Shown here piece by piece: positions 24,295-31,800 of a DNA stretch of 51,593 nucleotides; position 1 is the first letter of the stretch; every line of letters starts with the position of its first letter. The stretch is from UBA2211 sp049302755 (GTDB lineage: Bacteria > Patescibacteriota > Minisyncoccia > Minisyncoccales > Minisyncoccaceae). A program made the position numbers and the translations under genes. Location of the stretch: the NCBI GenBank assembly GCA_049302755.1, contig JBAQMK010000003.1, forward strand, positions 1-51,593, given 5' to 3'. The notes under the pieces were generated by a model that saw only the letters and a list, made by a program, of their open reading frames with translations, ran no database searches and had not been told where the DNA came from.

Positions 24295-24502
24295 ATGAAT
24301 AAAGATTTAAAAAAAATAACTTAAAGAGGGGGCAATTAAACGACGCCAGAGAGATTTAATTCTTTCTGAAGAATTTATTCAAGAAATTAAAGAAGCAGAG
24401 AGAGAAATTAAAAGAGGAGATGTTTCTCCAACATTTGATAATGTTGAGGATGCTATAAAATGGCTGGATGATAAAAATAGGAAGTATAAAAATCAAATTT
24501 AA
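24295..24502 (+). pseudogene. Frameshifted antitoxin-like gene
   Basis: ATG at 24295 reads MNKDLKKIT and stops. In the +1 frame, with one extra A removed just before CTTAAAGAG, the reading continues LKEGAIKRRQRDLILSEEF and on to an acidic end with EDAIKWLDDKNRK, stop at 24500-24502. The joined product (about 68 residues) has the size and charge pattern of a ribbon-helix-helix or Phd-type antitoxin with an acidic toxin-binding tail. No toxin gene is beside it. Slippage in the A8 run cannot rescue it because the target frame has TAA before CTT. Confidence 0.55.
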
Positions 24503-24559
24503 TAATTTGTGTAAATTAATTAGAGATTATTTTTGGTAGTTCATTGTTGTGTGATTTTA

Positions 24560-24587
24560 TTGACAACTCGTAATTTTGTTATATACT
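24560..24587 (+). promoter_or_regulatory. Promoter of the 24633-25271 pair
   Basis: TTGACA, 16-base spacer, TATACT; leader of about 40 bases with Shine-Dalgarno GGGAGG at 24620-24625. Confidence 0.7.
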
Positions 24588-24632
24588 AACGATTGCAATT
24601 TATTCTTATTACAAAAGTAGGGAGGATTGTTT

Positions 24633-24884
24633 TTGAACTTTAACAAAATTATTGAAACGGAAAACTCATTCTACGGAATTAGTGATTTGGGAGACATGGT
24701 TGTTGCTCAAAGGATTGAAACCAAAAATCAATTCGGGATATCTAATCACGAGCCGTTATACATCGGTGTTTCCTGGAAAACAGGTGATGGCGACCAGTTG
24801 ATTATTCTTGATGAGAAAAATCGTCCAGTTTTAAAAACAACAAAGATTATTGGAATTAAAGATTCTTTGGAGGGAGGCGAATGA
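24633..24884 (+). CDS. Orphan 83-residue protein, TTG start
   Basis: GGAGG at 24621-24625 is 7 bases before the TTG at 24633, whereas the in-frame TTG at 24627 is 1 base away, so 24633 is the likely start. Soluble, beta-rich by pattern (MVVAQRIETKNQFG ... LYIGVSWKTGDGDQLIILD). Ends GGE. The next gene begins 6 bases later, so the two are an operon. No family recognised. Confidence 0.6.
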   Translation: MNFNKIIETENSFYGISDLGDMVVAQRIETKNQFGISNHEPLYIGVSWKTGDGDQLIILDEKNRPVLKTTKIIGIKDSLEGGE

Positions 24885-24890
24885 ATTAAA

Positions 24891-25271
24891 ATGGCATATT
24901 TCAAACTGCCACTTTGTCCTGTTGCTAATGCGGCCTGCATCATTAAGGCAAAAACCTTAGAAAAGGCAATTATGAAATTTCTCCGGCAAAAAAGAGCCAA
25001 AGGGGAACATCCTGCCATCTGGATTGATGAGGAGAGAACTATTGTAAGGTATCCTTTTTGTCGGTTTGTTAATCGGAACAAGGACGGCAGATTTATCTGT
25101 GGACCTCCGGTGAGTGATCGGGGGTGCGGAACCAGAGGAATGTGTGTTTTGGAACAGGGCATCCCTTATCCTACAGCCGGGTATTGTCCAGTGAGAATCG
25201 ACGAAACCAAAGTCGAAAAAATTAAGGTTGGCGGAAAAGAATATCTATTCTTCGATGCCAGCAAGAAATAA
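24891..25271 (+). CDS. Orphan 126-residue cysteine-containing protein
   Basis: No signal peptide or membrane segment, yet seven cysteines, most in short motifs: LCPVANAAC near the N terminus and FCRF, ICGPPVSDRGCGTRGMC, YCPV in the centre. Several could bind zinc or an iron-sulfur cluster (inference). Preceded by the AGGCGAATG end of the upstream gene, which supplies a ribosome site. The stop TAA overlaps the terminator stem. Confidence 0.65.
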   Translation: MAYFKLPLCPVANAACIIKAKTLEKAIMKFLRQKRAKGEHPAIWIDEERTIVRYPFCRFVNRNKDGRFICGPPVSDRGCGTRGMCVLEQGIPYPTAGYCPVRIDETKVEKIKVGGKEYLFFDASKK

Positions 25272-25300
25272 CGACTTTTTTAATTAAGTCGTTTTTTTAT
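25270..25300 (+). terminator. Terminator fused to the stop codon
   Basis: AACGACTT/AAGTCGTT (8 bp), loop TTTTAATT, then TTTTTATTT. Confidence 0.82.
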
Positions 25301-25308
25301 TTAAAATA

Positions 25309-25336
25309 TTGACAAATAGAATCATAGAGATAAAAT
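25309..25336 (+). promoter_or_regulatory. Promoter of the DUF3800 gene
   Basis: TTGACA, 16-base spacer, TAAAAT; leader of about 50 bases without a clear Shine-Dalgarno. Confidence 0.6.
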
Positions 25337-25394
25337 TAAAATATTAGCACTTTATCTATCTGTAGTATTCAACAGGGTTTTAATAATATTCTCT

Positions 25395-26144
25395 ATGCTT
25401 ATATATTTTGACGAATCATACGATAATAATCATAAGTATTTAATACTTGGTGCTCTTTTTAATCCTAAATCAAGATATTTACACAAAAAACTTATTACGT
25501 TAAAGAATTTTCATTCTTTTAAGAATGATGGAAAATACAAAGAATTGAAATATAATAATTGTACTAATGAGTATAATTATAATCTTTGTTGTGGAGCAAT
25601 AGATATTTTTATGGAAAGTCAGAGCTATTTTCGAGCGGTAGTAATAGATCAATCTTTACTTGATTTAGATTATTTTGGACGAAAATATGAAAATAAAAAT
25701 ATTAAAATGGCTAGAGTGTATAAAAAATTTGCTGAAATGTTGATTTCTAATAATTCTAGAAATATTAAAAATGGAGTTCTTTTAACGGATGAGCTTACTA
25801 GATGTAAGGGGGATGAATTTATTGAAATAATGAAACAAGAATTTTGTTCTTCTGAAGGAAAACATAAACATTTTTCTGGTGAGCCAATACTGAAGCATAT
25901 TATGGATATTCATTCTCATGTAGAAAATTATCAAGTTTGCCAAATTAACGATATTTTAATCGGTTGTATTCTTAATAATTTAGTTCCTACTAAGAAAAAA
26001 TATAAAAACGATATTAGAAATTATTTAATCAATAAATTGAAGGTAGGTAGTCTTCTGTCTAAAGATTGGAAATTTTCAAAAAAATATATAGAAGAAAATA
26101 GTCCTAAATTTAATATATGGTATTGGTTTCCAATTCAAAAATAA
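25395..26144 (+). CDS. DUF3800 family protein
   Basis: 249 residues. DUF3800 landmarks are in order: IYFDESYD at the N terminus, KELKYNN, VVIDQSLLD, LLTDELTR, and CQINDILIGCILNNL, the usual Q-x-x-D-x-x-x-G helix. The conserved acidic residues suggest a nuclease-like RNase H fold (family prediction). Members often sit in mobile or defence islands. AT-rich codon use is more extreme than in the housekeeping genes. Single gene with its own promoter and terminator. Confidence 0.8.
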   Translation: MLIYFDESYDNNHKYLILGALFNPKSRYLHKKLITLKNFHSFKNDGKYKELKYNNCTNEYNYNLCCGAIDIFMESQSYFRAVVIDQSLLDLDYFGRKYENKNIKMARVYKKFAEMLISNNSRNIKNGVLLTDELTRCKGDEFIEIMKQEFCSSEGKHKHFSGEPILKHIMDIHSHVENYQVCQINDILIGCILNNLVPTKKKYKNDIRNYLINKLKVGSLLSKDWKFSKKYIEENSPKFNIWYWFPIQK

Positions 26145-26246
26145 AAAAATCCCTTTAAAGGGATATTTTTATAAGGCCTAAGTACTGGCAAAAGTGTTAG
26201 CGGTAGTTGAATAAAATTCAACACCTCCTTTTACTACTCCAGCCTT
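26143..26246 (-). ncRNA. Candidate ~100-nt minus-strand RNA with Shine-Dalgarno-like core
   Basis: A consensus minus-strand promoter (26280-26253) and the palindromic terminator delimit it. The RNA contains AAAGGAGGTG, a full anti-16S match, next to a GTTGAA/TTCAAC hairpin; GTGTT/AACAC and AAGGC/GCCTT arms could form alternatives. A possible 27-29-codon ORF starts at TTG just after the AGGAGG, so it could be a mini-mRNA instead. Confidence 0.45.
26149..26171. terminator. Bidirectional terminator
   Basis: Perfect 16-base palindrome ATCCCTTTAAAGGGAT with A/T runs on both sides. It ends the DUF3800 gene and the opposing small RNA. Confidence 0.75.
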
Positions 26247-26252
26247 GTATTC

Positions 26253-26280
26253 ATTATAGTTTAAAGATTGTAATTGTCAA
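26253..26280 (-). promoter_or_regulatory. Consensus promoter of the minus-strand RNA
   Basis: Minus strand: TTGACA (26280-26275), N16, TATAAT (26258-26253). Confidence 0.75.
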
Positions 26281-26304
26281 GTTTTTAAGAGAACAAATTC
26301 TTAA

Positions 26305-26333
26305 TTGACTTTTCTTATTCCTTGCAATATAAT
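26305..26333 (+). promoter_or_regulatory. Promoter of the winged-helix regulator (leaderless)
   Basis: TTGACT, 17-base spacer, TATAAT ending 7 bases before the ATG at 26341. Confidence 0.7.
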
Positions 26334-26340
26334 ATGGGCT

Positions 26341-27003
26341 ATGACAGAGGAAAACATCATCAAACTGACAAACGCCTTGTACAAGGTGACAGACCTCTTT
26401 CCTAAAGAGGAGCCCCTTAAGTTTGCAATTCGCAAAGAGGGCCTTGATGTGATGTTTTTCTCAAACCTTGTAAAAGGTAAATCTCTATCTTCAACTCCCA
26501 AAGAAAGGGAGCAATATTTGGATAAGGTTATGTCAAAAATAGAATTGATCAAGACCTATTTTAGTATTGCCAAAGAACAGGAATGGGTGCTCGAAAGAAA
26601 TTTTGAAGTTTTGGAGAGGGAATACGAGGTATTGAAAGATTCTTTGGGTTTGAGTGTAATAAAAGAAAAGGAAGTAAAAAAACCTTTGTCGGTTGAAATT
26701 CAAAAAGAAGAGCCGGTGGCCGTCTTCGCTAACATGACTAGTATAAAGGAAGAGAAGAAACCGGATGTAACAAAAAGGGAAGTCAAGCATCTTAACTATG
26801 AGGAGCTTTCATCGGTTCAATTAAAAGTCTTGGAAATTCTCCAGGGCAAGGGTCAGTTGAAAGCCAATCAAATCAGCGAGTGTTTTCCGGAAATGAACCC
26901 TCGAACCATCAGAAGGGAACTGAAAGGACTAAAAGAGATGAAAATCATTTCTTCGGTCGGAGGAGGGAAGATGACGGTCTATAAAATCAGCGAGTCCTAC
27001 TAG
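26341..27003 (+). CDS. Winged-helix DNA-binding regulator
   Basis: 220 residues. The N-terminal two thirds are helical and charged with no known domain (a possible dimerisation or ligand part). The C-terminal 65 residues form a DeoR/MarR-like winged helix: LSSVQLKVLEILQGKGQLKA, NQISECFPEMNPRTIRRELK and GLKEMKIISSVGGGKMTVYKI. The longer reading from a TTG at 26305 starts in the -35 box and is rejected. It lies immediately upstream of the GGACA array and the sigma factor gene, so it is the obvious candidate to bind there (inference). Confidence 0.75.
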   Translation: MTEENIIKLTNALYKVTDLFPKEEPLKFAIRKEGLDVMFFSNLVKGKSLSSTPKEREQYLDKVMSKIELIKTYFSIAKEQEWVLERNFEVLEREYEVLKDSLGLSVIKEKEVKKPLSVEIQKEEPVAVFANMTSIKEEKKPDVTKREVKHLNYEELSSVQLKVLEILQGKGQLKANQISECFPEMNPRTIRRELKGLKEMKIISSVGGGKMTVYKISESY

Positions 27004-27013
27004 AAATCATTCT

Positions 27014-27186
27014 GGACATTCTGGACACGGTTCTGGACATTCTGGACACGGTTCTGGACAATGTGGACATGATTCTGGACAATGTGGACAACTTCTGGAC
27101 AGTAGTGGACAATTGTGGACAATCAATCAGGACACTTCAGGACATTAAAGATACGGTTCTGGACATTAATAGTTTAAAAAAGGACA
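27014..27186 (+). repeat. Array of 15 GGACA motifs, 21-bp period
   Basis: GGACA starts at 27014, 27023, 27035, 27044, 27056, 27065, 27077, 27086, 27097, 27107, 27117, 27130, 27140, 27161 and 27182, all in one orientation. Spacings alternate 9 and 12 (sum 21, two helical turns) and later become 21. The fullest form is TTCTGGACA; three copies read TGTGGACA. The last copy abuts the sigma factor ATG, and further copies occur inside that gene at 27444, 27465 and 27487 (spacings 21 and 22). Confidence 0.9.
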
Positions 27187-27693
27187 ATGCAATCGAGTGA
27201 ATTTAAAGAACAATTTTTTTCGCAGATATACGACGAGCATGTAGATAAAGTCTACCGCTTTGTTTTTTTTAAGGTGAGCAATGAAGCCCTGGCTCAGGAC
27301 ATAACTTCGGAAACTTTTACCCGGCTCTGGAAGGAGATATCTTTTGATAAAGAAGTGAAGAGTCCGTCCGGCTTTTTGTTCCGGGTGGCCAAGAACCTGA
27401 TTATCGACCATTATCGGACCAAAGACCAGAATCCGGTTATTCTGGACAACCCTGAAAACATTCTGGACAAAAGCCAAGACATTGCTGGACAAGCTGTCCA
27501 GAATGATGACATGAGGGCAGTGACCGCAGCCTTAGGACAATTAGGTGAAGATTATCGAGCAGCTGTTTCTATGTATTACATTGAACAGGAACCGATTTCG
27601 GAAGTGGCCAAAGCTTTGAAAAGATCTCCGGGGGCAACCAGGGTCATGATTCACCGGGGAATGAAGCAATTAAGAGATATATTGGAAGCTTAA
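27187..27693 (+). CDS. ECF-type RNA polymerase sigma factor
   Basis: 168 residues. Region 2 reads YRFVFFKVSNEALAQDITSETFTRLW, and region 4 reads LGEDYRAAVSMYYIEQEPISEVAKALKRSPGATRVMIHRGMKQL. No region 3, as in ECF sigma factors. The linker between the two regions contains a short repeat (VILDNPENILDKS) because the GGACA repeats run into the coding sequence. A DUF5667 protein follows, the likely regulator of sigma activity, then a large surface protein, so a cell-envelope response is plausible. Confidence 0.92.
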   Translation: MQSSEFKEQFFSQIYDEHVDKVYRFVFFKVSNEALAQDITSETFTRLWKEISFDKEVKSPSGFLFRVAKNLIIDHYRTKDQNPVILDNPENILDKSQDIAGQAVQNDDMRAVTAALGQLGEDYRAAVSMYYIEQEPISEVAKALKRSPGATRVMIHRGMKQLRDILEA

Positions 27694-27696
27694 AAG

Positions 27697-27721
27697 ACAA
27701 GGACTCAAAACCTTGTTTTTT
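27697..27721 (+). terminator. Terminator after the sigma factor gene
   Basis: ACAAGG/CCTTGT around ACTCAAAA, followed by TTTTT. Confidence 0.7.
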
Positions 27722-27758
27722 ATATGCTTTTATGCTATAACTCAAGTACTTTAAAGCC

Positions 27759-27784
27759 TGTAACAAAAACCCTGTTTTTACGTC
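27759..27784 (+). promoter_or_regulatory. ECF-type promoter of the DUF5667 gene
   Basis: TGTAAC, 16-base spacer, CGTC. This matches the architecture of ECF promoters (TGAAAC-N16-CGTC type in Bacillus) and not the housekeeping pattern used elsewhere in the window. It lies about 20 bases before the ATG at 27804, which has a GAGAG ribosome site. Confidence 0.5.
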
Positions 27785-27803
27785 TGCACTTGTAAGAGAG
27801 ACT

Positions 27804-28556
27804 ATGGAAGAAATAAAAATCATTAAAACCTTAGAAGCATTGAAAGCCACGAAGCCCAATTCAGAATGGGTTTCTTTTACTAAAAGAGAGATTGTTTCTA
27901 AGCAATTTGAAACAACTAATACTACGGCTGTTTTTACCTCCATCTTTAATACCATCGGAGCGGCTTTTGAAACTCCTAAAGTATTGATGCCGGTACTATC
28001 AAGTTTTATTGTTACTGTTTTCGGTTTTGCGATTATCACTGCCCAGGGCACTTTGCCGGGTGACAACCTTTACAGTTTAAAACAAGCATATGAATCAGTG
28101 AAGATTTCAATGATGTCTCCCGCGGCTCAAGCGGTGGCTAAAGTTGAACAAGCTAACGACAGATTAAGTGAACTTGACAGGATTTCTAAAGTAAGCGAAA
28201 ATCAGGGAAAGAAATTAGCTGCCGGAATAGTTGAAGTGCAGAAAGCTTTATCAGTTGCATCTGCTCAATTAGAAAAACTTCCGGAAAGCCAGAAGGCAGA
28301 ATTGGTTCAAAGTATTGTTTCTAAGATTTCAAAAATTGAAGAAACAACTAATGCATCAATCATGAGTGATGACAGTGAAGATTATCAAACTTTCTATAAG
28401 ATTCTTGCCGAAAGTGAAATTAAAGAATTTGAAGCTAACATCGACAATTTAACCGCCGTTCAAAAGAGTCTCCTAAATTCAGCCAAGGAGAGTTTTGACG
28501 TTTCGAAGTACAGTGAAGCAGTAGAAATATTGTATCAGATCCAACCAACCGAATAG
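27804..28556 (+). CDS. DUF5667 protein, putative membrane anti-sigma factor
   Basis: 250 residues: an N-terminal cytoplasmic segment of about 65 residues, one membrane helix (about 67-84), then the DUF5667 signature LPGDNLYSLKQAYESVKISMM and a long helical extracytoplasmic domain. In CPR and Chloroflexi genomes such proteins follow ECF sigma genes, as here, and probably hold the sigma factor at the membrane (inference). The ECF-like promoter in front suggests that the sigma factor drives its own antagonist. Confidence 0.8.
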   Translation: MEEIKIIKTLEALKATKPNSEWVSFTKREIVSKQFETTNTTAVFTSIFNTIGAAFETPKVLMPVLSSFIVTVFGFAIITAQGTLPGDNLYSLKQAYESVKISMMSPAAQAVAKVEQANDRLSELDRISKVSENQGKKLAAGIVEVQKALSVASAQLEKLPESQKAELVQSIVSKISKIEETTNASIMSDDSEDYQTFYKILAESEIKEFEANIDNLTAVQKSLLNSAKESFDVSKYSEAVEILYQIQPTE

Positions 28557-28777
28557 TTCGCCTTTATTCTTTGTTCATTTTTAAATGAATAAAGAATAGA
28601 TGCGAAAGAGGAGAATAAATAAGAATCTTCTGCAGATCCATTCTTTAAGAGGTTCATCTTCAGGGTCAATGCCTTGAGGATGAACCTTGAGGAAAGGGGA
28701 CGCAAAGAAAAAAGTCGTTTGATCTGTATTGTCTCACTGTCATTCCGCTTTGCCTTACAAAGCAAAGCGGAGTGACA
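28557..28777 (+). other. Three consecutive long hairpins
   Basis: Hairpin A: TTCGC and ATTCTTTGTTCATTT pair with AAATGAATAAAGAAT and GCGAA (28557-28606). Hairpin B: AGGTTCATC/GATGAACCT (28650-28687) with inner pairing. Hairpin C: GTCATTCCGCTTTG/CAAAGCGGAGTGAC, 14 bp (28739-28776). None is followed by a T tract. They lie between the DUF5667 stop and the TATAAT (28815-28820) of the S-layer-like gene. Confidence 0.6.
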
Positions 28778-28842
28778 AAAGGCAATATGGAAATAACGGT
28801 CGACAAACGACAGTTATAATATAAATAAAAAACAATACAAAA

Positions 28843-31800
28843 ATGAGTACAAAAAAATTCGGTATTGTTGCTGGTATAGCTTTGACTCTATCAGTAGTAG
28901 TAAGTCCAGCTTTTGCTGCTTGCTCTTTAACCACATTAAGCGAATGTGACAACAACGGCCTAATGGCTTTAGTTTTACAATTGCTTGCTGGTTCACAGAC
29001 ACAAACAGGAACAGGAACTGGAACAATAACTGGCATTCCTGCTGGTTTTACATTTACTACTAACTTAGCACAAGGCTCTACAGGTAACGACGTAAAATAC
29101 CTACAGATTCTATTAAATTCAGACACAGCAACTTCAGTCGGTAACAAAGGAAGTGAAACTACTTACTTTGGTTCAATGACTAAAGCTGCAGTAGTAAAAT
29201 TCCAAAACAAGTATGCTTCTGAAGTTTTAGCTCCTTACGGCTTATCAGCTGGTACAGGATTCTTCGGAACAGCATCAAGAGCTAAGGCTAATGCTTTGAT
29301 CGCCGCTGGCGTAGGCACTGGTACTGGCACAACAACTCCTGCTACAGGAGCTTACACTGTATCATTAGCTGCTAATCAACCTTCAGGTACTTTAGGAGAA
29401 GGTTCAGCTTATAACACAGTTTTAAAAGTTAATGTAAGTGCAGGAACAACAGCACAATCAATTACAAGCGTAACTGTTCAAAGAACAGGCCTTTCAATTG
29501 ACTCTAATGTTGAGGGAGTATTAGTAGCAGACGAAACTGGTGTAAGACATGGAAACATTGTTTCTTTAGCCAATGGAGTAGCTACAATTACTTTTGCTAA
29601 CAACCCAATCGCGGTTGCTGCTGGCACAACAAAAACAATTTCAATTCAGTTAAATATGAAGGCAGATGCTGCTGCAGCTATTAATTTCTCAGGAACTATG
29701 GGAATTAATGTGACAGCAATGTCAGGAACACCAGCTGGATTACCTTTGGTTGGTAACACCTTTACTTTAGTTGACACAAACGCCACAATGGGAACATTAA
29801 AAACTGATGTAGTTACTATATCAGGCGCTGCAGTCAACAAAGATATCGGTTCAACTGGATATGAAATTCAGAAATTTAAAATGGCCGCAGGTGCAAATGA
29901 AGACATTAATTTGAAATCATTGACCATCTATCAAAACGGTACAGCCGCTGACACAGATATTGCTAACATTAAGTTAGTTGCTCCAGACGGAACAGTATTA
30001 GCTACTGTTGCAACTCCAACTAACAAATATGTAACATTTGATTTATCAGCTTCCCCTTACAAGATTGCTAAGGGTGTAACTAAAAATCTATCTGTTAAAT
30101 TAGATATTGTAAGTGGTTCTTCAAGAACCGTACAGTTTATCATTCAGAACGACTACGATATAGTTGCTACTGGTGTTTCAACTGGACTAAACGTTATTCC
30201 TACAGCTGATGCTACTGGAACAGATACAAGCTTCCCAATTGGTGATGCTGCAAATCTTAACAGTGTAGCAATTGCTGCTGGTAGCGCTTACATTACAAAG
30301 ACAACAACTTCTCCTTCTGGTGTAATCAGTGTTGGATCAAGCAACGTAACAATTGCTACATTTAACTTTGAAGCTAGAGGTGAAGATATTGAAATTCGTA
30401 AGGTGGATGTTAACATCCAGGGTACGGGATTAGTTGCAGCTGATTTAGCTGGAACAGTAAAATTAGTAACAGAAGATGGTCAAACAATTTGGTCAGCTTC
30501 TCCTACTACTACTGGTCTAGTTGGTGCAGTAGCCGCTGGTACAAATGTTGACACCATGAACACTTACTACACAATTCCTGCTGGCACAACAAAGAAAATT
30601 AGTGTTGTTGTTGACACAGCAAGTGGATTGGGTACAACTGACACAATATATGCTCAAATTTCTGACATCTACTACAAGAAAGTAACAAGTAATGCATATG
30701 CTACATATTCAGCCGCTACATACATTGTAGGTAATGAACTAAGCGCTTCTGCTGGTACATTAACTGTTGTAAAGAACGGTTCATTGGGTAGCAGCACAAA
30801 GGTTGCTGGTTCAACAGATGTTAAGATTGGTTCATACTTATTACAGACAAACTCAACAGAGGGCGTTAATGTATCAAGTATCGCCATTAAAATTACTGGT
30901 ACTTCAGCCGGTGATACAGATGCTAACTTCAGCAATTTAAGAATTAAGAAGGCTGATGGCACAGTATTGGGTACAGCTGTAACTGCTCCAGTAATTGATG
31001 GTGCAACAGCTAATACATTCTCTGTTTCAGGAGAATTGAATGTTCCAGCTAGTACAACTACACAAGTTGATGTATATATTAATATGAACACTGCAGCTGC
31101 TGATGGTGGCGCAGCCGATACATTAGTAACAAGTATTGCTGCTAATGGAGTATCAGCTACAGGTGCAACATCAGGCGCTCCTGCTAATGGTCCTTCTGCT
31201 CCTCAGACAGGTCAGACCATTGCTATCGTAACTGGTGGTGCATTGACTGTTTCTATGGAAACATCAGGCGCTGCTTCTGCTCAATTCTTAACAACTGGAT
31301 TATCTGGTGTTGAATTGGGTAAAGTAAAGTTAGCTGCTACAGTTGAGAACATGAAGATTGAAAGATTAGAAGTAAGATCAATTAACGGTAATGGAAACAT
31401 TGCTCAGGTTAAACTTCTTGGTTCAGGTCTATCATCTGACCCAACTGCTATCGTAACTAACGGAACAGCCGTATTTACATTCGCTTCTGGTAGTGAAATC
31501 ACAGTTCCCGCTTACAGTTCAAGAGTATTAACAGTCGCTGTTGACACAACTAATGTTGGAACAATGACAGCCGGAAAACTTGGAACTGTTGGATTCGGAA
31601 CAATGAACGCTAGAGGTGAAGGTTCAGGTGTTGCAGTTGAAGAAACTGTAACCGGTACAGCTTTTATATCAGGAACAGATGCTTTTACTGGTGCTACTGG
31701 TGATGTTATTTACTTCACAAAAGCCGCAGTTGATGGTACAGCTGGTGGTACAGCTGCTAACACAGCTCCTGGCTTCTACATGGTAACAACAACAACTGCA

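Noticed and set aside
24309..24316. Programmed frameshifting on the A8 run in the antitoxin-like gene
   Set aside because: In the downstream frame a TAA precedes CTTAAAGAG, so slippage on the A run cannot join the two parts.
27001..27072. Read-through of the regulator's TAG into a W-T-F-W-T-R repeat peptide
   Set aside because: The GGACA array happens to be open in that frame for about 22 codons, but there is no start or readthrough signal, and the spacing fits DNA-helix phasing better.
27014..27186. CRISPR array
   Set aside because: Repeats are only 5-9 bp with 9-12-bp spacing; no spacer-length unit and no cas genes.
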